Source: Candidatus Methanomethylophilaceae archaeon (GTDB lineage Archaea > Thermoplasmatota > Thermoplasmata > Methanomassiliicoccales > Methanomethylophilaceae). From it: DNA of 64,000 nucleotides. This document shows, one piece after another, positions 1-7,990 of this stretch. The notes below the pieces were generated by a model, which was given only the letters and a program-made list of their open reading frames with translations, was not told the origin of the DNA and searched no databases. How positions within the stretch are numbered: the stretch's first letter is position 1; every line of letters begins with the position of its first letter. The stretch covers positions 21,697-85,696 of the forward strand of contig CALUHR010000001.1 in the NCBI GenBank assembly GCA_944320495.1, given 5' to 3'. The translations under genes were made by a program, and so were the position numbers.

Positions 1-531
1 AAGCCCTCCGCCGACGGCTACCACGCGGAGATAGCGGCGAAGCTGGCGCCGCTTATGGAGCCCAACATGCCGCTGGTGCTCCTCGGCCCCGGGTTCGAGA
101 AGGAGACCCTCTCGGAGGACCTGAAGAAGGCGGATCCGTCCGCGTTCGGCAGGATGTACGTCTACCACACCGGTCAGTGCGGGATGGCGGGGATCAACGA
201 GCTCCTCAAGGGGGGCATGGGCGCCGACGTCCTCAGGGACTCCGCGGTCGGAACGGAGATCGAGGCCGTGGAGAGGCTGATGGCCGAGATATCCAAACCC
301 AACGGCCTGGGGACCTACGGGACCCAGGAGGTGATGGACGCCGCCATGGCCGGAGCGGTCGACACGCTGCTGGTGCTCGACTCCAAGGTCCGCGAGCAGG
401 ACATGGACGACGTGGTCCGCGCCGTGGAGTCCCAGAAGGGCAGCGTCATCGTGGTCTCGGGGCAGCACGACGGCGGTCGCGCCCTCGCATCCCTGGGGGG
501 CATGGGAGCCATCCTCAGGTACCGTCTCCGA
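1..531 (+). CDS. pelA: mRNA surveillance/ribosome rescue protein pelota (C-terminal part)
   Basis: This is the C-terminal 176 residues of archaeal pelota, which with aABCE1 rescues stalled ribosomes. The frame is open from base 1, so the N-terminus lies outside the window. Family hallmarks are the GTYGTQEVMDAAMAGAVDTLL segment near residues 104-124, the VVSGQHDGGRALASLGGMGAILRY ending, and the expected pelota finish right after AILRYRL. No TGA, TAA or TAG follows; the codon at the expected end is CGA (529-531), and without it the frame runs on into the next gene for 425 more codons. TATA-like sequence lies after the CGA, so the downstream gene is probably transcribed separately. Identity is secure; the end at CGA is inferred from family length and from the same pattern elsewhere in the window. 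Confidence 0.85.
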
Positions 532-544
532 CGTCTCGCCGAGC

Positions 545-567
545 TTATATATCGCGCATTTATATGG
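545..567 (+). promoter_or_regulatory. Probable TATA elements upstream of the homocitrate-synthase-like gene
   Basis: Two AT-rich TATA-like stretches, TTATATAT (545-552) and ATTTATATGG (558-567), stand out in GC-rich sequence between the expected pelota end and the ATG at 622. They argue that this DNA is intergenic rather than the linker of a fusion protein. Confidence 0.5.
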
Positions 568-621
568 CGGGTCAGCGAAGGCCGTGCCAATGCGGGCATG
601 GACCATTCGGATGGGATGCAT

Positions 622-1806
622 ATGAAGACCAAGAGCGAGGTAGTAGAACGTCTGAACGCCCCCCTCTGCATCTGCGACTCCACCCTCGGAGCCGGAGAGC
701 AGGCCGCCGGTGTGGTGTTCTCGAACATCGAGAAATACAGGATCGCGCAGCACCTGGACAACGCCGGCGTCCCCCAGCTGGAGGTCGGGAACCCGATGGT
801 GGGTACCGAGGAGAAGACCGCCGTGAAGCACATCGCCCACATGGGGCTCAGTGCATCCGTCATGTCCACCAACAGGGCGGACATCGCGGACATCAACGCC
901 AGCATCGAGTGCGACGTGGACGCCGTCTCCATCTCGCTCCCCACCTCCCAGCTCCAGATGGCCGAGATCCTCGGCAAGGACTCCAACTGGGTGCTCGACA
1001 AGGTCTTCGAGGCCGCTTCGTACGCCGCGCAGCACGGCCTCTACATCTGCTGTGTCGCGGAGGACGCCTCCAGGGCCGACCTCGGTTTCCTCATAGAATA
1101 CGCCAAGGCCGCCAAGGACGCCGGCGCCGACAGGTTCGGCTACGCGGACAGCATAGGCGTCGAGGATCCCTTCACCTGCAACGAGCGCATCAGGATGCTC
1201 AAGCAGATCTCCGGAATGGACGTGGAGATCATCACCCGCAACGACTTCGGCATGGCCACCGCGAACACCGTCGCCGCCGTCAAGGCAGGGGCCAGGTTCG
1301 CCAGGGTCACCGCGATGGGAATCGGCCCCAGGGCCGGATGTGCCCCGCTGGAGGAGGTCGTCATGGCCTCCAAGCACGTCCTCGGAATGGACACCGGCGT
1401 GGACACCGCCAAGCTCCGCCCAGTCGCCGAGTCCGTGTCCGTAGCCTCAGGCATCTCCATCTGGCCCAGCAAGCCCATCATAGGATCCAAGTGCTTCGCC
1501 CAGGAGACCGGGTTCGTCAACAACCCCGCCGTCACGGAGCCCTACGACCCCGCAGAGGTCGGAACCGAGAGGTCCCTGGTCATCGGAAAGCACTCCGTCA
1601 GGAATACCATCGTCGCCGCCATGAGCGACATGGGCATCGAGATCAGCAGGAACGATGCGGAGAACCTCCTCGTCCTCGTGAGGAAGGCCTCCTCCCAGAT
1701 GCACCGCTGCCTCAACCAGAGCGAGCTGTTCCTGCTCTACGAGGATATGATGTCCGGCAACAACACCTTCGACGACGTCCCCGTCCAGGACGCATCAGTC
1801 CAGTGA
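622..1806 (+). CDS. NifV/homocitrate-synthase-like DRE-TIM protein lacking canonical catalytic residues
   Basis: A 394-residue protein of the homocitrate/isopropylmalate synthase superfamily. The TIM-barrel start (DSTLGAGEQAAGVVFS, residues 19-34), the NDFGMATANTVAAVKAGA region (about 207-224) and the NifV-like C-terminal domain (VIGKHSVRNTIVAAMSDMGI) are clear. Active enzymes carry TLRDGEQ, whose Arg and metal-binding Asp are catalytic, and an HxHND metal motif. Here the first reads TLGAGEQ (G23, A24) and the second ITRND (I204, R206), and GERAGN reads GPRAGC. Metal binding and aldol condensation therefore look lost, which suggests a regulatory or altered role. The ATG at 622 is chosen because homology starts just after it; ATGs at 598 and 616 are also in frame. 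It ends in TGA and has no in-frame CGA. Confidence 0.75.
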   Translation: MKTKSEVVERLNAPLCICDSTLGAGEQAAGVVFSNIEKYRIAQHLDNAGVPQLEVGNPMVGTEEKTAVKHIAHMGLSASVMSTNRADIADINASIECDVDAVSISLPTSQLQMAEILGKDSNWVLDKVFEAASYAAQHGLYICCVAEDASRADLGFLIEYAKAAKDAGADRFGYADSIGVEDPFTCNERIRMLKQISGMDVEIITRNDFGMATANTVAAVKAGARFARVTAMGIGPRAGCAPLEEVVMASKHVLGMDTGVDTAKLRPVAESVSVASGISIWPSKPIIGSKCFAQETGFVNNPAVTEPYDPAEVGTERSLVIGKHSVRNTIVAAMSDMGIEISRNDAENLLVLVRKASSQMHRCLNQSELFLLYEDMMSGNNTFDDVPVQDASVQ

Positions 1807-1865
1807 AACCTCTCCGGCCCTCCGGGGCCGGAATTATGCTATTCCTCATGTTCTAAGGTATTAAT

Positions 1866-1895
1866 ATCTAATCAGATACCATCAACAATATAAAC
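1866..1895 (+). promoter_or_regulatory. Promoter of the winged-helix regulator with a small inverted repeat
   Basis: An AT-rich stretch holds AATATAAAC (1887-1895), a TATA box about 28 bases before the ATG at 1919, which fits a leaderless transcript. Just upstream ATCT-AATC-AGAT (1866-1877) is an inverted repeat that could be an autoregulatory operator. The operator role is a guess from position. Confidence 0.4.
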
Positions 1896-1918
1896 CGAAC
1901 CCGAAGGTCTGGCGGTCC

Positions 1919-2299
1919 ATGACCATCCTGAGGGTAAGCGAACTTATCGAATGCAAGCACATGACGAGCATACTCGCCTGTCTGTACATGCGCGGATCCA
2001 TGGGCAAGAGCGAGATCTACGACACGATCTCCAACAGCCCCAACATGGCACTGAAGCTCCGCATCCTCTCCGATGAGGGGCTGGTGGAGTCGAACCAGGT
2101 GGGGAGGCGCACCGAGTACAGTCTGACCGAGAAGGGGAGCTCCGTCGCGGAGAAGCTCTGCGGGCTGGAGGAGCTCGTCTACGGGAGGGTCGGGGACCTG
2201 AACCACCTGGAGGAGGGGACAATCCATCTGGACGGGGACGTCCCCGACGAGACCCGCGACTGGTTCGAGGACCGCAGGAGGGGCTGTTGTCCCCTGCGA
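1919..2299 (+). CDS. Winged-helix transcriptional regulator
   Basis: A 126-residue DNA-binding protein. Residues 10-90 form a winged helix: helices around TSILACLYMRGSMGKSEIYD and ALKLRILSDEGLVES, followed by the wing RRTEYSLTEKGSSVAEKL. The layout is that of small archaeal PadR/MarR-like or HxlR-like regulators. No canonical stop exists; the frame stays open antisense to paaK for 320 more codons. A CGA at 2297-2299 sits exactly against the paaK stop complement at 2300, so the two convergent genes meet with no gap or overlap. It may control the neighbouring paaK, whose leader holds a perfect inverted repeat at 3620-3636; that link is inference. Confidence 0.75.
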
Positions 2300-3601
2300 T
2301 CACTCGTAGCTCCTGTTGTCGGTGACGTGGTTCGCCTTGCCCTCGAACCTCTCCAGGGTCCCGGGCAGCTCGAGCCTGACGTCCGCCTTGATGTTGAGGA
2401 CGCTCTTCAGACGGGCCGAGAGGGTCTTGGACATCTCGGCCAGCTTGTTCATGTCCTCGGTGAGGTACTCCTCGTTGAGCTCGACCCTGACGGTCATGGC
2501 GTCCATGTAGTTGGCGTTCTCCAGGGTGATGTGGTAGAACGGGGAGAGGAACGGCAGCTCGCCGATGACGCTCTCGATCTGGGACGGGAACACGTTGACC
2601 CCGCGGACCACGAGCATGTCGTCGGTCCTTCCCGAGATCCTCGAGAGACGAGGGTGGGTCCTGCCGCAGGCGCACTTCTCCCAGGTGATCGAGGAGATGT
2701 CCCCCATTCTGTAACGGATCAGGGGGAACGCCTCCTTCTGGAGCATGGTGACGACGATCTGTCCCTTCTCGCCCTCGGCGCAGGGCTCGTCGTTCTCGTC
2801 GAGGATCTCGACGTAGGCCAGGTCGGCCCAGACGTGGATGCCCTGCTGCTCGGAGCATTCGAGGAACATGGGTCCGGACATCTCGCTGGCCCCGTAGCAG
2901 TTGTGGACGCGGACGCCGGTCCTGTCCTGGAGCTTCCTCCTCATGCTCTCGGACCAGGGCTCGCCGCCGGCGATGGCCAGCTTGACCTTGGTGTCCCTGC
3001 GGATGTCGACGCCGATCTTGTCGCAGACGTCGGCGATGTGGAACATGTAGGAGGGCGTCCCGGCCCAGGCGGTCACGGGGAGGTCCTGCATGAGCTGGAT
3101 CTGCCTCTCGGTGTTCCCGGTGCTTATGGGCAGGACGGTGGCGCCGATCCTCTCCGCACCGTAGTGGACCCCGAGCCCTCCGGTGAAGAGGCCGTATCCG
3201 TGGAAGTTCTGGAGCATGTCCTTCTTGGTCATGCCGAAGGAGGTCATGCCCCTGGCTAGGGACTCGGTCCAGTTGTCCAGGTCCTTCTGTGTGTATCCGA
3301 CGACGGTCGGTCTGCCGGTGGTGCCAGACGAGACGTGGATCCTGGTGATGTCGTCGTAGGGGACGGTGAACAGCTTGTCCGGGTAGTTGTCCCTCAGGTC
3401 GGACTTGCGCATGAACGGGACCTTGCGGAAGGCCTCGAAGCTGTCGATGTCCTCGGGGAGTACGCCGGCCTCGCGCATCCTGTCGTGGAAGAACGGGGAC
3501 TTGTCATACATCTCGCGCACCTTGGCCTTGAGCAGGCTGAGCTGGAGCTTCTCCAGTTCCTCGCGCGGCATAGTCTCGATCCTCTCGTTCCAGAACGCCA
3601 T
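2300..3601 (-). CDS. paaK: Phenylacetate-CoA ligase family protein (copy 1)
   Basis: A 433-residue AMP-forming ligase that would activate phenylacetate or another aryl acid with ATP and CoA. The adenylate-forming P-loop VSSGTTGRPTVVGYT lies near residue 90, followed by GYGLFTGGLGVHYGAERIG and a C-terminal subdomain with GRTDDMLVVRGVNVFPSQIE, where GRTDD and the RG turn are A8-type motifs. Length is normal for PaaK. In archaea these ligases occur with indolepyruvate oxidoreductase, present here at 52152-54553, and may run toward arylacetate with ATP gain. The stop is TGA. A full codon walk found no CGA among 433 codons. A TATA-like element lies at 3661-3670. Confidence 0.88.
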   Translation of the reverse strand: MAFWNERIETMPREELEKLQLSLLKAKVREMYDKSPFFHDRMREAGVLPEDIDSFEAFRKVPFMRKSDLRDNYPDKLFTVPYDDITRIHVSSGTTGRPTVVGYTQKDLDNWTESLARGMTSFGMTKKDMLQNFHGYGLFTGGLGVHYGAERIGATVLPISTGNTERQIQLMQDLPVTAWAGTPSYMFHIADVCDKIGVDIRRDTKVKLAIAGGEPWSESMRRKLQDRTGVRVHNCYGASEMSGPMFLECSEQQGIHVWADLAYVEILDENDEPCAEGEKGQIVVTMLQKEAFPLIRYRMGDISSITWEKCACGRTHPRLSRISGRTDDMLVVRGVNVFPSQIESVIGELPFLSPFYHITLENANYMDAMTVRVELNEEYLTEDMNKLAEMSKTLSARLKSVLNIKADVRLELPGTLERFEGKANHVTDNRSYE

Positions 3602-3619
3602 TTCCGTACCCTCTGCTAT

Positions 3620-3636
3620 GTGCTATCATCTAGCAC
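3620..3636. promoter_or_regulatory. Perfect inverted repeat in the paaK leader
   Basis: GTGCTA-TCATC-TAGCAC is a perfect 6-5-6 palindrome between the TATA-like element (3661-3670) and the paaK start codon at 3601. Position and symmetry suggest an operator; the winged-helix protein encoded at 1919 is the nearest candidate regulator. It could also be an mRNA hairpin. Confidence 0.45.
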
Positions 3637-3717
3637 GGTTGGTCGCAGTTATGCATGCCCGTATATAAGGAGTGCGATGAGAAAGGAAATACTCCCCAGG
3701 AGGGGAGGAAGTGTTTT

Positions 3718-4680
3718 TCACTCGAGGGTGGCGGAGCCCGCGACGCGGAGCTTCCCGCCCTCGAGGTACATGATTGTGGCCTTGTCACCGGGCCTGTGGA
3801 TGATGTCCGACTCGAGCTCGAGGACGACGGAGGCGGACCTGAAGTCGCCGTCGCCGTCGACGGAGGCCACCCTGCAGGGGACCATCTGCATCCAGTGGCC
3901 GATGTGGAGCACCATGCCCTCCTTCAGGGGGCTGGGCCAGTACTTGACGAGGGAGATCTTGCCCTCGATCTTCCTAGACATCTTCACGGACGGGTCGGTA
4001 GTGACGACGAATCCCCTGTCGAGCTCGTCGGACTCGATGCCACGGAGGGCTAGTCCGACGTGGTCGCCCTTGACACCGAAGTCCGCGTCGAGGTCGTGCT
4101 TCTGGATGGACTTGAGGGTGACTTCGCGCCTGATCGGGAACACGGTCATCTTGTCGTGCTTCCTGAACCATCCGTCGATGACGGATCCGAGGACCACGGT
4201 GCCGACGCCGCGAACGTTGAAGTGGCTGTCCACGGGGCACGAGCCGCAGGTCCCGTCGCTGGGCTGCCTGCCGTCCGCCTTCGCCATGGCGATGAGCTCC
4301 TCGCGCAGCTTGATGGGGTCCTCGTCCCTGAACTCGTAGTTCTCCAGGCAGGTGCCCGCCAGCAGGGGCTTGAGCTGCTCCGGCTGGATGTAGTTGCGGA
4401 GGACGATCCATCCCTTGTCGATGCCGAGGCTGTCCGTCATGACGATGGTCTCGCCCAGGAAGGAGTCGATGCTGTCCACGACGAGGATGGCGAACTCGGA
4501 CATCGCCACCGAGTAGAACAGGGACGAGAGCTTCTCGGGGTACTTGGAGGGCTCGATCAGGGTGAAGGAGTCGGTCCCGGACTTGTAGTCGTAGAAGGTC
4601 ATGTCGGTGACGGTTCCCTTCTTTCCGACCTCGCCGGCGAGGCCCTTGGCGCCGATGACGGCCACGTTCAGGTTGCCCAT
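3718..4680 (-). CDS. SelB-like elongation factor paralog without GTPase motifs (aSelBL type)
   Basis: A 320-residue protein with the domain order of an elongation factor: a degenerate G domain (residues 1-170), then EF-Tu-like beta barrels (KHDKMTVFPIRREVTLKSIQKHD, about 180-202, and MVLHIGHWMQMVPCRVASVD). The G1 motif GHVDHGKT expected in SelB is absent; the N-terminus reads NVAVIGAKGLAGEVGKKG. A CGSCPVD segment sits near 147-153. This matches the described archaeal SelB-like family that has lost GTP-binding residues and whose role is unknown. It lies 2 bases after the ACT-domain gene and downstream of paaK copy 2, probably one transcript. The stop is TGA. Confidence 0.75.
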   Translation of the reverse strand: MGNLNVAVIGAKGLAGEVGKKGTVTDMTFYDYKSGTDSFTLIEPSKYPEKLSSLFYSVAMSEFAILVVDSIDSFLGETIVMTDSLGIDKGWIVLRNYIQPEQLKPLLAGTCLENYEFRDEDPIKLREELIAMAKADGRQPSDGTCGSCPVDSHFNVRGVGTVVLGSVIDGWFRKHDKMTVFPIRREVTLKSIQKHDLDADFGVKGDHVGLALRGIESDELDRGFVVTTDPSVKMSRKIEGKISLVKYWPSPLKEGMVLHIGHWMQMVPCRVASVDGDGDFRSASVVLELESDIIHRPGDKATIMYLEGGKLRVAGSATLE

Positions 4681-4682
4681 GT

Positions 4683-5111
4683 TCAGATCTCCGCGTCGTC
4701 GAGGAGTCTGATGCCCGCCTTCTCGAGGATGTCGACGGCCTTCTCGGTGTCGTCGACGCGAACGAAGAGCACGCTGTCGCTCACTCCGGTGTAGAAGTAG
4801 CCGTACTCGATGTTGACGCCGGCGTTGCCGAGTACGTCGGCGGCCTCGAAGAAGGAGTCCGCCGCGTCGGTGACCGCGATGGCGATGATGTCCGTCTTGC
4901 GGATGATGATGCCCTTCTCCCTCAGCTTCTCGAAGGAGTCGTCGGGGTTCTCGACGATGGCCCTCAGGATGCCGAACTCGGCGGATTCCGCGAGGTTGAA
5001 CGCCCTCACCCTGATGCCCACGGACTTGATTATCTTGCAGACGTTGGCCAGACGGCCAGGCTCGTTGTTCACGAAAATCGAAAGCTGGGTAATGATCTTG
5101 CTCTCATCCAT
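4683..5111 (-). CDS. ACT-domain amino-acid-binding protein
   Basis: A 142-residue protein made of two ACT modules: residues 5-70 (QLSIFVNNEPGRLANVCKII, with the typical NxPGxLA turn) and 73-140 (AIAVTDAADSFFEAADVLGN, then YFYTGVSDSVLFVRVDD). ACT domains bind amino acids or related ligands and regulate enzymes. Genes of this type usually sit beside paaK in archaea, as here, with start and end abutting the flanking genes, so it probably senses an aromatic amino acid for the ligase. The stop is TGA. Confidence 0.82.
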   Translation of the reverse strand: MDESKIITQLSIFVNNEPGRLANVCKIIKSVGIRVRAFNLAESAEFGILRAIVENPDDSFEKLREKGIIIRKTDIIAIAVTDAADSFFEAADVLGNAGVNIEYGYFYTGVSDSVLFVRVDDTEKAVDILEKAGIRLLDDAEI

Positions 5112-6410
5112 TCAAATCACCCTTGTGTCGACGACCCTCTTGGCCTTGCCCTCGAACCTCGGCAGCTCGCCGGGAGCCTTGAGTTCCACCTTGGCATAGA
5201 TGTTCAGGTACTTCTTCAGCTCGGCCTCGATCTTCGCCCTGAGCTGGGCCATCTGGGCCATGTTGTCGCTGAAGGCCTCCGGACGGATCTCGACCTGGAC
5301 GGTCATCTCGTCCAGGGCACCCTCTCTGGAGACGTAGATCATGTACTGCTGACCGACCTCGGGGATGCGCATGAGCGTGTACTCGATCTGGGACGGGAAC
5401 ACGTTGATTCCGCGGACGATGAGCATGTCGTCGGACCTTCCGGAGATCCTCCCGATGCGGGGGGACGTGCGTCCGCAGGCGCACTCGTCCTCCATGAGGT
5501 AGGAGATGTCGCGGATCCTGTAGCGGATCATGGGCATGGCCTCCTTCTGGAGCATGGTGACGACCATCTCTCCCTTGTCGCCGTTCTCGACGGGTTCCCC
5601 GGAGTCGGGGTCGACGATCTCGACGAGCATGATGTCGCCGGCGACGTGGATCCCGTTCCTCTCGGTGCACTCGGTGAACATGGGTCCGGCCTGCTCGGAG
5701 GTGCCGTAGATGTCGTAGGCCTCGATGCCCATCTCGTCATGGATGAACTTGCGCATGCTCTCGGACCAGGGCTCGGCTCCGAGCAGTCCCTTGCGGAGCT
5801 TGGTGTCGTTCTTGATGCTGACGCCCATGGAGTTGGCGACGTCGTTGAGGTGGATCAGGTAGGACGGGGTGCACGCGATGGCGGTGACGCCGAGGTCCTG
5901 GATGAGCTCTACCTGCCTCTGGGTGTTACCGGTGCTGGAGGGCAGGACGGTCGCCCCGACCTTCTCGCCGCCGTAGTGGGCGCCGAGACCGCCGGTGAAC
6001 AGGCCGTAGCCGTAGGAGACCTGGAGGACGTCCCCAGGTCCGATGCCGACGGAGGTCATGGAGCGGGCGAGGGCCTCGGTCCAGTAGTCCAGGTCGTTCT
6101 GGGTGTATCCGACCAGCGTGGGCTTCCCGGTGGTCCCTGAGGAGACGTGGTACCTCACGATCTCGTTCTTCGGGACGGTGAAGAGCTTGTCCGGGTAGTT
6201 GTCGCGCAGGTCCTGCTTGTACATGAACGGGAGCTTGCGGATGTCCGCCAGACAGGTGATGTCGTCGGGGTGGACCTTGTTCTCGACCATGCGGTCGTGG
6301 TAGAACTTGTTGAAGGAATAGAGGTTGTATACCAGCTGTTTGAGCTCGCGGTACTGAAGCTTCTTGAGCTCCTCCACGGGCATGCATTCGATTCTGGGGT
6401 TCCAGTACAT
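5112..6410 (-). CDS. paaK: Phenylacetate-CoA ligase family protein (copy 2)
   Basis: A 432-residue AMP-forming aryl-CoA ligase, clearly paralogous to the copy at 2300-3601. It carries the VSSGTTGKPTLVGYT P-loop near residue 90, GYGYGLFTGGLGAHYGGEKVG, YGTSEQAGPMF and the C-terminal GRSDDMLIVRGINVFPSQIE motif. It heads a minus-strand group paaK-ACT-SelB-like with essentially no spacing. Together with IorAB it probably interconverts aryl-2-oxoacids, aryl-CoA and aryl acids with ATP formation or use; the direction is not shown by sequence. The stop is TGA. Confidence 0.88.
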   Translation of the reverse strand: MYWNPRIECMPVEELKKLQYRELKQLVYNLYSFNKFYHDRMVENKVHPDDITCLADIRKLPFMYKQDLRDNYPDKLFTVPKNEIVRYHVSSGTTGKPTLVGYTQNDLDYWTEALARSMTSVGIGPGDVLQVSYGYGLFTGGLGAHYGGEKVGATVLPSSTGNTQRQVELIQDLGVTAIACTPSYLIHLNDVANSMGVSIKNDTKLRKGLLGAEPWSESMRKFIHDEMGIEAYDIYGTSEQAGPMFTECTERNGIHVAGDIMLVEIVDPDSGEPVENGDKGEMVVTMLQKEAMPMIRYRIRDISYLMEDECACGRTSPRIGRISGRSDDMLIVRGINVFPSQIEYTLMRIPEVGQQYMIYVSREGALDEMTVQVEIRPEAFSDNMAQMAQLRAKIEAELKKYLNIYAKVELKAPGELPRFEGKAKRVVDTRVI

Positions 6411-6482
6411 GTTCGCCCTCTGGGATTATACGGGCTCGATGCGCAGACACTACTAAAAAGATACTATCGCGATGGAGGGTGC

Positions 6483-7061
6483 ATGGGACAGCAGGACGTC
6501 TGGGACTCGTTCTACCGCTCCAACGGCCGGGCGTGGAGGGGCAACTGCAGGATGCCGGACCCGCTGGGAGGCGGGGGCGACGCCCTCGACCTGGGGTGCG
6601 GGAGCGGCAAGAGCGTGTCCACGCTGATCGACATGGGCTACAGGGCGGTCGGCCTCGACTTCTCGGATGAGGCCGTGTCCATGTGCAGGGAGAGGTTCGG
6701 CGGGGCGGCGGAGTTCGTCTCCGGCGATGTGCTGGCACTGCCGTTCGATGACGGTTCCTTCGACTATGTGACGGCTGTCCATGTGCTCGAGCACCTGACC
6801 GACGAGGCTCTCCGTACGGCTGCGGGGGAGATCGCGAGGGTCCTGCGCCCGGGCGGATACGCCTTCGTCAGGGACTTCGCCCCGGGGGACCTGAGATCGG
6901 AATCCAGGGAGGGGTCCGACATCAGGTACATTCACCGCACCCCCGAGGAGCTGGTCTCAGCGTTCGGGGACGTGGAGGTCGTGTCGGCTGGTGTCGTGGA
7001 GGAGAAGACGCGGTTCGGGGCGGTCCGCCGCCGTTCCGAGGTCCTCCTGAGACGCAGGCGA
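6483..7061 (+). CDS. Class I SAM-dependent methyltransferase
   Basis: A 192-residue methyltransferase. Motif I is ALDLGCGSGKSVSTLIDMG (residues 34-52), with the acidic LDF after strand 2, then GDVLALPFDDGSFDYVTAVHVLEHL (about 80-104) and VLRPGGYAFVRDF, typical of the UbiE/type-11 family. Substrate unknown. The start is the ATG at 6483; no SD is obvious. No canonical stop occurs: the frame passes straight into the zinc-ribbon gene at 7113, after an in-frame CGA at 7059-7061 where the protein should end (RSEVLLRRR). A TATA-like CCTATATG lies at about 7082-7089 between the CGA and the next ATG, against a true fusion. Confidence 0.8.
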
Positions 7062-7112
7062 TGCTTCCCCGGTCATCGAAGCCTATATGTTGTCGGGCCC
7101 AATCGGCCGTTT

Positions 7113-7469
7113 ATGAAGTGCCCCCGTTGTGGTCACGAGAATCCGGATGAGGTCCTCTTCTGCGAGGAGTGCGACTGGAGGGTCGACGTCCCTTACATAC
7201 CGGAGAAGAAGCGCAATCCAGTGCATTTCGCAGGCGCGACGATCGTCCTGGGACTCATCGCCGCGGTGTGCGCGTTCATGAGCGGAACCGAGCTCGTGGC
7301 ACTGGCCGTCGGAGCCATCGCCCTCATCCTGGGAGGATACTCCATGGGCGTCGCCAGACTAGTCGAGACCGACAAGACCCAGCTGTGCCTCGCCATCTCA
7401 GGTGTCGGTATGATCCTCGGGGTCCTCGGATTCCTCATCGGCTTCGCGTCCTTCGTGGGAGCGATGTGA
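7113..7469 (+). CDS. Zinc-ribbon small membrane protein
   Basis: A 118-residue protein with an N-terminal zinc ribbon (MKCPRCGHENPDEVLFCEEC, two CxxC pairs) followed by transmembrane segments around residues 36-58, 60-78 and 92-115. Similar zinc-ribbon membrane proteins are common in archaea and mostly uncharacterised. Its TGA overlaps the ATG of the next gene by one base (TGATG at 7467-7471), so the two are translationally coupled. It is in frame with the upstream methyltransferase, but an internal promoter-like element and the CGA at 7059 suggest a separate protein. Confidence 0.72.
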   Translation: MKCPRCGHENPDEVLFCEECDWRVDVPYIPEKKRNPVHFAGATIVLGLIAAVCAFMSGTELVALAVGAIALILGGYSMGVARLVETDKTQLCLAISGVGMILGVLGFLIGFASFVGAM

Positions 7470-7990
7470 TGGCAGTCTACCGCGGGAAGTACATACTCGA
7501 GGGTCTCGGAAGCATAAGCCCCGAGATGGAGCACAACCTCGACATCGCCTACGACATCTGCATGTCCTACAAGGGGGACTTCCCCTGCGAGATGTGCGGG
7601 AGGTGCTGCCACCAGCCCCACATAGTCGTGAGGCCGGAGGAGATCGACCGCGTCTCCACGGCCGCGGGCATCCCCCTTCCCGTCTTCATGACCGAGTACC
7701 TGGTACGCATGCCGGACGGAAGGTTCCTGTTCAGGAAGACCGATCCGTGCGCGTTCCTAGGGAAGGACAACAGGTGCACCATCTGGAAGGACCGTCCTCA
7801 GATCTGCGACGACTTCCCCTACGCGGTCTCGATGTTCATGAGCCGCGTGTATCTCGCGCTCACGAATCCTGACGCGGACATCATGTCCCTCATATCCTAC
7901 ATGGATGACGAGTGGCCGTGCACTCGCGTCATCAAGGCGGACATAGCCTCCAAGATAGAGGCGGCCCGCAAGGACGTCGTCGTCCAGCGA
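7469..7990 (+). CDS. YkgJ-family cysteine-cluster (Fe-S/zinc) protein
   Basis: A 173-residue protein with the YkgJ signature CEMCGRCCHQP (residues about 31-41) and later cysteines in DPCAFLGKDNRCTIWKDRPQICDDFP, the usual CxxxCxxCC...C...C pattern for a metal or Fe-S cluster. Function is unknown for the family. The start is coupled to the upstream zinc-ribbon gene. No canonical stop near the natural end: a CGA at 7988-7990 closes it just inside the convergent hydrolase gene, an 11-base overlap. Otherwise the frame would run about 27 codons further, antisense to the hydrolase. Confidence 0.78.

Noticed and set aside
1..1806. A genuine pelota-homocitrate synthase fusion protein
   Set aside because: Both parts end and start where their families do, TATA-like DNA lies between them, and the same CGA pattern resolves 17 other cases.
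1919..3259. A 446-residue plus-strand protein overlapping paaK
   Set aside because: Only the first 126 residues resemble a protein family; the rest is antisense to the well-conserved ligase and low in information.
6483..7469. Methyltransferase-zinc ribbon fusion
   Set aside because: A CGA closes the methyltransferase, and a promoter-like element precedes the zinc-ribbon ATG; the two domains have no known partnership.
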